NCBI GenBank assembly: GCA_011800805.1
Contig: MPNW01000057.1
Coordinates: 259,468-323,467 of the forward strand
Reading direction: 5' to 3'
DNA: 64,000 nt
Source of the DNA: Hirudo medicinalis
Lineage: Eukaryota; Annelida; Clitellata; Hirudinida; Hirudinidae
The position numbers were made by a program, and so were the translations under genes. Below are positions 59,583-64,000 of the stretch, one piece after another. Below the pieces are notes generated by a model. That model searched no databases and was not told the DNA's origin. It was given only the letters and a program-made list of their open reading frames with translations. The stretch's first letter is position 1; each line of letters opens with the position of its first letter.

Positions 59583-60243
59583 TTAGTTCACAGGTATTTC
59601 ACAAACACTAGGAGGACAGGATTGAGCAGCAGTTCTGTCAAAATCCCTTCCAAAAATATCAGTTGATCCGTAAAGGCTGGCATTCTGATTGAACATATAA
59701 CTTGCTGTTTCATCAAATGGTATTTGGTTGACAACAAGAGGATCTTCAATAAATTGAGGAAGATTGTCAAAGTTCTGGTTCTTCAGCAGCTGCATCATCC
59801 TTGGGAGGAGTGTCAGTAATGTCAGAATGAGGTGACAATAAGAGACAACCATCTGAGGAATAAATTCTAAATCAGATATTTTCAGCTCTAAGGGTTGTGG
59901 AAAATATTTTTAAGAAATGTTTTTAATAATTTTCAGAGAAAATCTTACTGACATCTGAAGCAAACTCAGCAAAAATAGATTCAATATTTTTACAATACAA
60001 ATACAAGAGAGTATCTACAGCCTCAAGAATGTTTTCAGTAAGAAAAATGTATTTACTTGGATAGAAATAAATGTAAGAGAAATCCAGCAATGAAACTGTA
60101 GTTGTCCATAATCTTAAAAATAAGAAAAAAGTATCAAAACCTGAAGTCATTTAAAATCAAGACTTACATGATAAAGTGAGGACACTCAGTGATACTTGGA
60201 AGTTGGTCAAATAGTTCAAAATATGTAAACGAGTCTCTTTTAC
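59583..60243 (-). CDS. C-terminal exons of an unrecognised helical protein
   Basis: Three minus-strand exons join in phase: 60243-60168 (KRDSFTYFELFDQLPSITEC), 60112-59949 (LWTTTVSLLDFSYIYFYPSK, LTENILEAVDTLLYLYCKNI) and 59887-59583, ending VCEIPVN and a TAA stop. Together they give about 180 residues, mostly amphipathic or hydrophobic helices (MVVSYCHLILTLLTLLPRMM) with a polar tail. The pattern suggests the end of an alpha-helical repeat protein, but I do not recognise the family. Exons further upstream (above 60243) were not found; the hAT remnant at 61081-61990 may lie in one of its introns. Confidence 0.6.
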
Positions 60244-61080
60244 CTAAAAACACATAAAAAAAACATTTATTAAATCACAGGGACAGCAGTTGATTTGGTT
60301 ATTCCAATGTTTAATTAATTTATTAAAGTTAATTAATATATTTAATCATTTAAAAATGTAAATACTTAGAATAAATCAAGAATTCATGTGAATGAAAATG
60401 CTTTCAGTTAAAACTATTTGTAAAATATTACTAATCATAAAAATCTCAATTCATTATTATGTGTTTTTTTTAACTGGCTTCACCAGTGGTTTATTAAAAC
60501 TCATCTTTTATTAACAATAATTAATTTTATTCATGCCTTTATTATTTATGTCCCTTTATGAATGATTAGAATGGTGCCACTGCAATGTGACTCGAACAAT
60601 GTGACTGAGGCGAAGTGTTAAGCATTGGATGATGAGGGAGCACAATACTCCTTGCTTTCAGTAGGTCTCGATTATAAAGCTTGTATACAATTTAGAAAAA
60701 GATGAAAGTTGAAAATAGCACAGTTGACTTAGGAATGGCAAAGAGAACGATGTGTGCTAATTTCAAGTTTCTACTGTTCACCATTTGGGAGTTCCTTGGT
60801 ACAGACAAGTTTAGACTGTTTTATGTTATAGGTAGATTACCTCCTAGCATTAAAGTTAATTCTTTCAAGAATGTTTGAAATTTGTTATCACTAGCTTCAT
60901 ATATAATAACATTAGTGCCGTTAACGATTAATGATTTCTTTAACAATCAATCTTACAATAACTAACGATTAAATTGATAACAAAATGACAATCAAATTTA
61001 ATCCATTGATTAAATAGTTTGATTTTATAAAAATTTTTTTATTAAGCTCGGATAAACTAAAATTACTGTTATTGTTCTGT

Positions 61081-61990
61081 TCACTCATCCATTCCATAGA
61101 TTGTGACCAGTCTTTTAATCACACTAACTTCTTCACGGTCAGGAGTTAAAGAAGCATGCAGTTTATTCACAATATAACTGGAGCAGTCTCTCACATGGTA
61201 CAGATGTGGCTGGTATGCATAATACCATACCAACAAAAGATGCAAATTTTTGAAAATGACAGTCATTAACTTTCCACCAAAGCAGAGGATCTTGTGTCTC
61301 TGGAATTTTTGGGTCTTCAATTCTATATTCAGAATTACAAGACTGTAATTCTGCAATTTTCAGTCAACAATGGCACCCAAAGTCATGTCATCTTCAGACT
61401 CAGATTCTGAATCGCTACACGTCAACATCAGTCATGGTTTCTTTTGAGGTGGCTCTAGCTCTGCACTTTGACTGTTATCCTCTTTGTTCATCTGCATCAG
61501 TCTACTTGTTGCAATTCTGTTCAACTGCGCAATGAATAAACTTCCACACATCCTCTCTCAACTCTTTATTTATGCTCTTCAGACTTCCGTTACTCTAGCA
61601 CAGTCCAATGTAAATGATTTTAGTGACCAATCACTGTCAATCCAATATGCTGTTATACCACGATAGGACTCATTTCCAAGAGAGGTCCGAAAGTCACTCG
61701 TAATTGCAATAGCACTGGCTCTGTTGACCTTCATTTTCATTTAAAGTCTTTTCTCTTGAAACATTCTATCAATAATGCTCTCTATGTTTTGTCTGAGGGG
61801 CACCCTGTATTCATCATTCTGAAGTGACGCACATCATCTGTTGAAGGCCAGAATCATTAACGATGGATATTGGTCGACCACCACTGACAATCCATTGGGC
61901 AATACTGTTTGTAATATCAGTTTAGAGCTTGGCACTAATTGGCTTGTTAAGCCCCAAAACAAATTGGCTTAATGATGTTTGCTTCGAGTT
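61081..61990 (-). mobile_element. hAT transposase remnant (ZBED type)
   Basis: On the minus strand, about 61960-61600 reads IAQWIVSGGRPISIVNDSGL, YRVPLRQNIESIID, RASAIAITSDFRTSLGNESY and ITAYWIDSDWSLKSFTLDCA. These are successive blocks of ZBED-type hAT transposases, including the TTDxWTS-like segment around the first catalytic aspartate. The C-terminal dimerisation block follows at 61330-61081: DPLLWWKVNDCHFQKFASFV, LCIPATSVPCERLL, then after a frameshift YIVNKLHASLTPDREE. The region between is mostly deleted. Stops and frameshifts make it inactive. Confidence 0.75.
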
Positions 61991-62411
61991 TTCTGTCTAC
62001 CAATACTTTTTGACAACAAAGTGTTATATTTTGCCAGAAGTAGTATGCTGTAGATCAGGAGTATTTGGCTACATCTTATGAAAGGCCAAATTTTTTTTAT
62101 TCCCGTGACCGAGGGTCAGATCATTTTGAAATTGGTAGTTGTCATTTATCAGCATGGCATGCATATCATATCAGATATTATTCATTTAACGAAGTGAATG
62201 CAACTCTAATGCTTTTGATGTTTTTCGGTCCTGGTATCTCTTCCTATCGAGGAAATAATTTTATTACAAGGCTCACAAAAGTTTTTTATTATAATTATAA
62301 AAAAATTTAGTATAATAAGACCTCATATCCAAGAATTGTTTAAGTGATAAAAGTACAGTTAATTGACTTTATTACAGATGAGTTCTGGAAAGAGGCTTAA
62401 TGGTTTAATCA

Positions 62412-62460
62412 TTGACTTCTGAGAGAAGAGATTTCCAATGGCTCAGAAATGAAACAAATA
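62412..62460. repeat. Second copy of a hAT-derived segment (matches 63771-63820)
   Basis: TTGACTTCTGAGAGAAGAGA followed by TTTCCAATGGCTCAGAAATG matches 63771 onward with only two or three changes over about 45 bp. The larger copy lies within the hAT transposase remnant at the window end, so this is a stray piece of a related element. Confidence 0.7.
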
Positions 62461-62773
62461 AATATCTTAAAAGGTATGAATTTGTTTATTTCATAGATAT
62501 CAATCGCCCTGTGAAGGGTATGAGCCATTATTTGAATGATCCTAAAAGTTATGAAGTCATATTAGGGAACAAGGTCTTCTCTAGGAAGAACTAAAAAAAC
62601 TGGATGAAAGTCAGATATGATTCATCCGAGAATCTTCCAAAGGGATTAGCTGAAAAATAGACTTTAAAAAAATAAGCTTAATTTTGAGGTAAAACTCAAA
62701 TGTCTTTATTTAATAGGAGAAGTGGTTTTCATAAGTTTGTTAAATATCAGTCCAAACCATTTCTAAAAAAGGA

Positions 62774-62911
62774 TCACAATTAAACAGGACAAGGGGGATG
62801 GTGAATTTGAAGATGGACTGGTTTATTTTTCTGATGAAAAATTGAACTTAGATGGTCCAGATGACTTTAAATATTTCTGGGATAATGTTAGAGGGTCTCA
62901 AAAAGCCTGTT
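62774..62911 (+). mobile_element. Tc1-type transposase fragment
   Basis: The frame reads EFEDGLVYFSDEKLNLDGPD then DFKYFWDNVRGSQKAC, matching the [23 protein letters not shown] block with the first catalytic aspartate of Tc1-type transposases. It stops immediately afterward. It is the same block as in the copy at 54700-54800, in a different subfamily. Confidence 0.65.
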
Positions 62912-62938
62912 GAATACCCCTGCTGCAGATGATATGCG

Positions 62939-64000
62939 GTGGCATAGCGACTGTTCTTGCCGCCCGGGGCGGTCGTAAGATTTGGCGCCCTCGTTAATAA
63001 TCCATCCATTAACCTTCAAAATTTTAAGAAAAAATTAAAAATTTAGAAACAAACTTTCCACGCTTTTCTTTTGGCCAAGTTTTTTTTGTAACAGTTTCAA
63101 AATTCAATCCATCGGCAAGTTCCTTCTCTACAGAGAGGAATGCCAAGTCTGTAAGCCTCGTCTGGCTCATTGCTGGTCGAAGATAGTTTAAGTATGGAGA
63201 AAGAGCGCTCACAGCTCTTAACCCGGGTAAGGAAGATGCACAGCAAGATATTAATATCACAATATTAGGATCAGAATCCCTGAGGTGGTATCTCTGTATG
63301 AAGCTTAAAAGTTCAAAGGGTCCATCGATTTTATCGTTTCCTTCCACAAAAATACTGCAATCTCTTCCTTTCGGCAAAGAACTCTTCTTTCTCTATATCT
63401 TTGTCAACTTCGCCAAGCTGATAATCACAATTATCATCAAGCATATTTGAAGGTGTACTTGTTTGCAAGATCATGAAATCTGCCAGATAATTCCTCAGTC
63501 AACCTGTCTATGACACACAGCATTTCCCATCTCAACTGAGCATCAAATCCCAGTGCTGCATCAGTCAATCCTTCATCACCCATTCGTTTCTTTTTGCACA
63601 TTCGACTCTCCATGTTTATCCCCATTTCAGAGAAGAGTTTTTTTGATTCGTCCTTTGCACTGCCCAATATCTTTTCTCTATTCTGAAAAAGGCAATCTCT
63701 TAATGCTGTGAGCTTGACAGAACTTTGTTGCAGATCCAGCCCTTTTGCTTGAAGATTCTTCTGGGCATCATTGACTTCTGGGAGAACAGATTTCCAATGG
63801 CTCAGAAATGAAACAAACGAAAACGACAGTACAAAGTCGAGAATTAAAGATGCATCTGATCTTGTGATTGCAATTTCTCCTTCTTCCGTGAGCTGCTCCA
63901 GGGCAGTGACGACTTCAGATTTCTTCACAACATTTACAGCATCCACTCGACTACTCCATCTAGTTTCCACAGCCACTTGATAGTTTTGTCTAAAGCAAAA
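62939..64000 (-). mobile_element. hAT transposase remnant, C-terminal part, runs off the window end
   Basis: The minus strand from 63976 reads VETRWSSRVDAVNVVKKSEV, then FVSFLSHWKSVLPEVNDAQK, QAKGLDLQQSSVKLTALRDC, RMCKKKR and RFHDLANKYTF. This is the central part of the hAT group found in ZMYM-like and THAP0-like proteins. The C-terminal dimerisation block is split by a frameshift: SCERSFSILKL in one frame, then YLRPAMSQTRLTDLAFLSVE and KELADGLNFETV in another (63250-63050). The 3' flank near 62939-62990 carries a CGCCCGGGGC-containing, terminal-repeat-like sequence. It is a pseudogene copy. Confidence 0.75.

Noticed and set aside
1..64000. Bacterial-type systems (operons, CRISPR arrays, phage or defence islands)
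   Set aside because: Spliced genes, SINEs, LINEs and metazoan signalling domains show nuclear animal DNA; the tandem arrays present lack repeat-spacer structure.

Overview
This is nuclear DNA from an invertebrate animal. It is AT-rich, genes are split by short introns with GT...AG ends, microsatellites and minisatellites are common, and several families of mobile elements are present as decayed copies. An unc-13-like gene, a Dok-like PH/PTB adaptor and a MASK/ANKHD1 orthologue point to a metazoan; I could not assign the phylum from the sequence alone. Exon models were made by eye, joining GT/AG sites whose codon phase agrees and comparing translations with families I know.

Layout. 1-2010: microsatellites and a decayed copy of a multi-copy invertebrate gene family (+). 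2280-4363: the C1 and C2B part of an unc-13/Munc13-like gene (-), very finely split. 6776-7330: a CR1-like LINE remnant that contains an assembly join. 9164-11250: a calcineurin A catalytic subunit (+), 12 exons. 12147-23043: a full-length MASK/ANKHD1 gene (-), 20 exons, about 2295 residues. 24392-25895: TRAPPC6 (+). 27953-30787: a SUEL-lectin/CUB single-pass membrane protein (+). 32515-37130: lysosomal-type beta-glucuronidase (+). 37685-40620: a transposon cluster (a TIR element with a nested hAT MITE, a Tc1 remnant, and a hAT element with a perfect 8-bp target duplication). 43842-49833: a Dok-like PH+PTB adaptor (+). 50498-52294: an intronless leucine-rich-repeat gene (-). 53544-57242: an unrecognised single-pass membrane protein (+) whose large intron holds a pogo/Tc1/SINE nest. 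57420-59331: another transposon nest. 59583-60243: the C-terminus of an unrecognised gene (-). 61081-64000: remnants of two hAT transposases and a Tc1 fragment.

The host genes do not form a pathway. They are unrelated housekeeping, signalling and membrane genes in a transposon-rich region. The observations most worth following are the unc-13 C1 domain that keeps all zinc ligands but lacks two residues needed for diacylglycerol binding, two tRNA-derived SINE families recognisable within the window itself (three and two copies), a fused pogo/Tc1 open reading frame, hAT elements with target-site duplications, and an assembly duplication around a single N.
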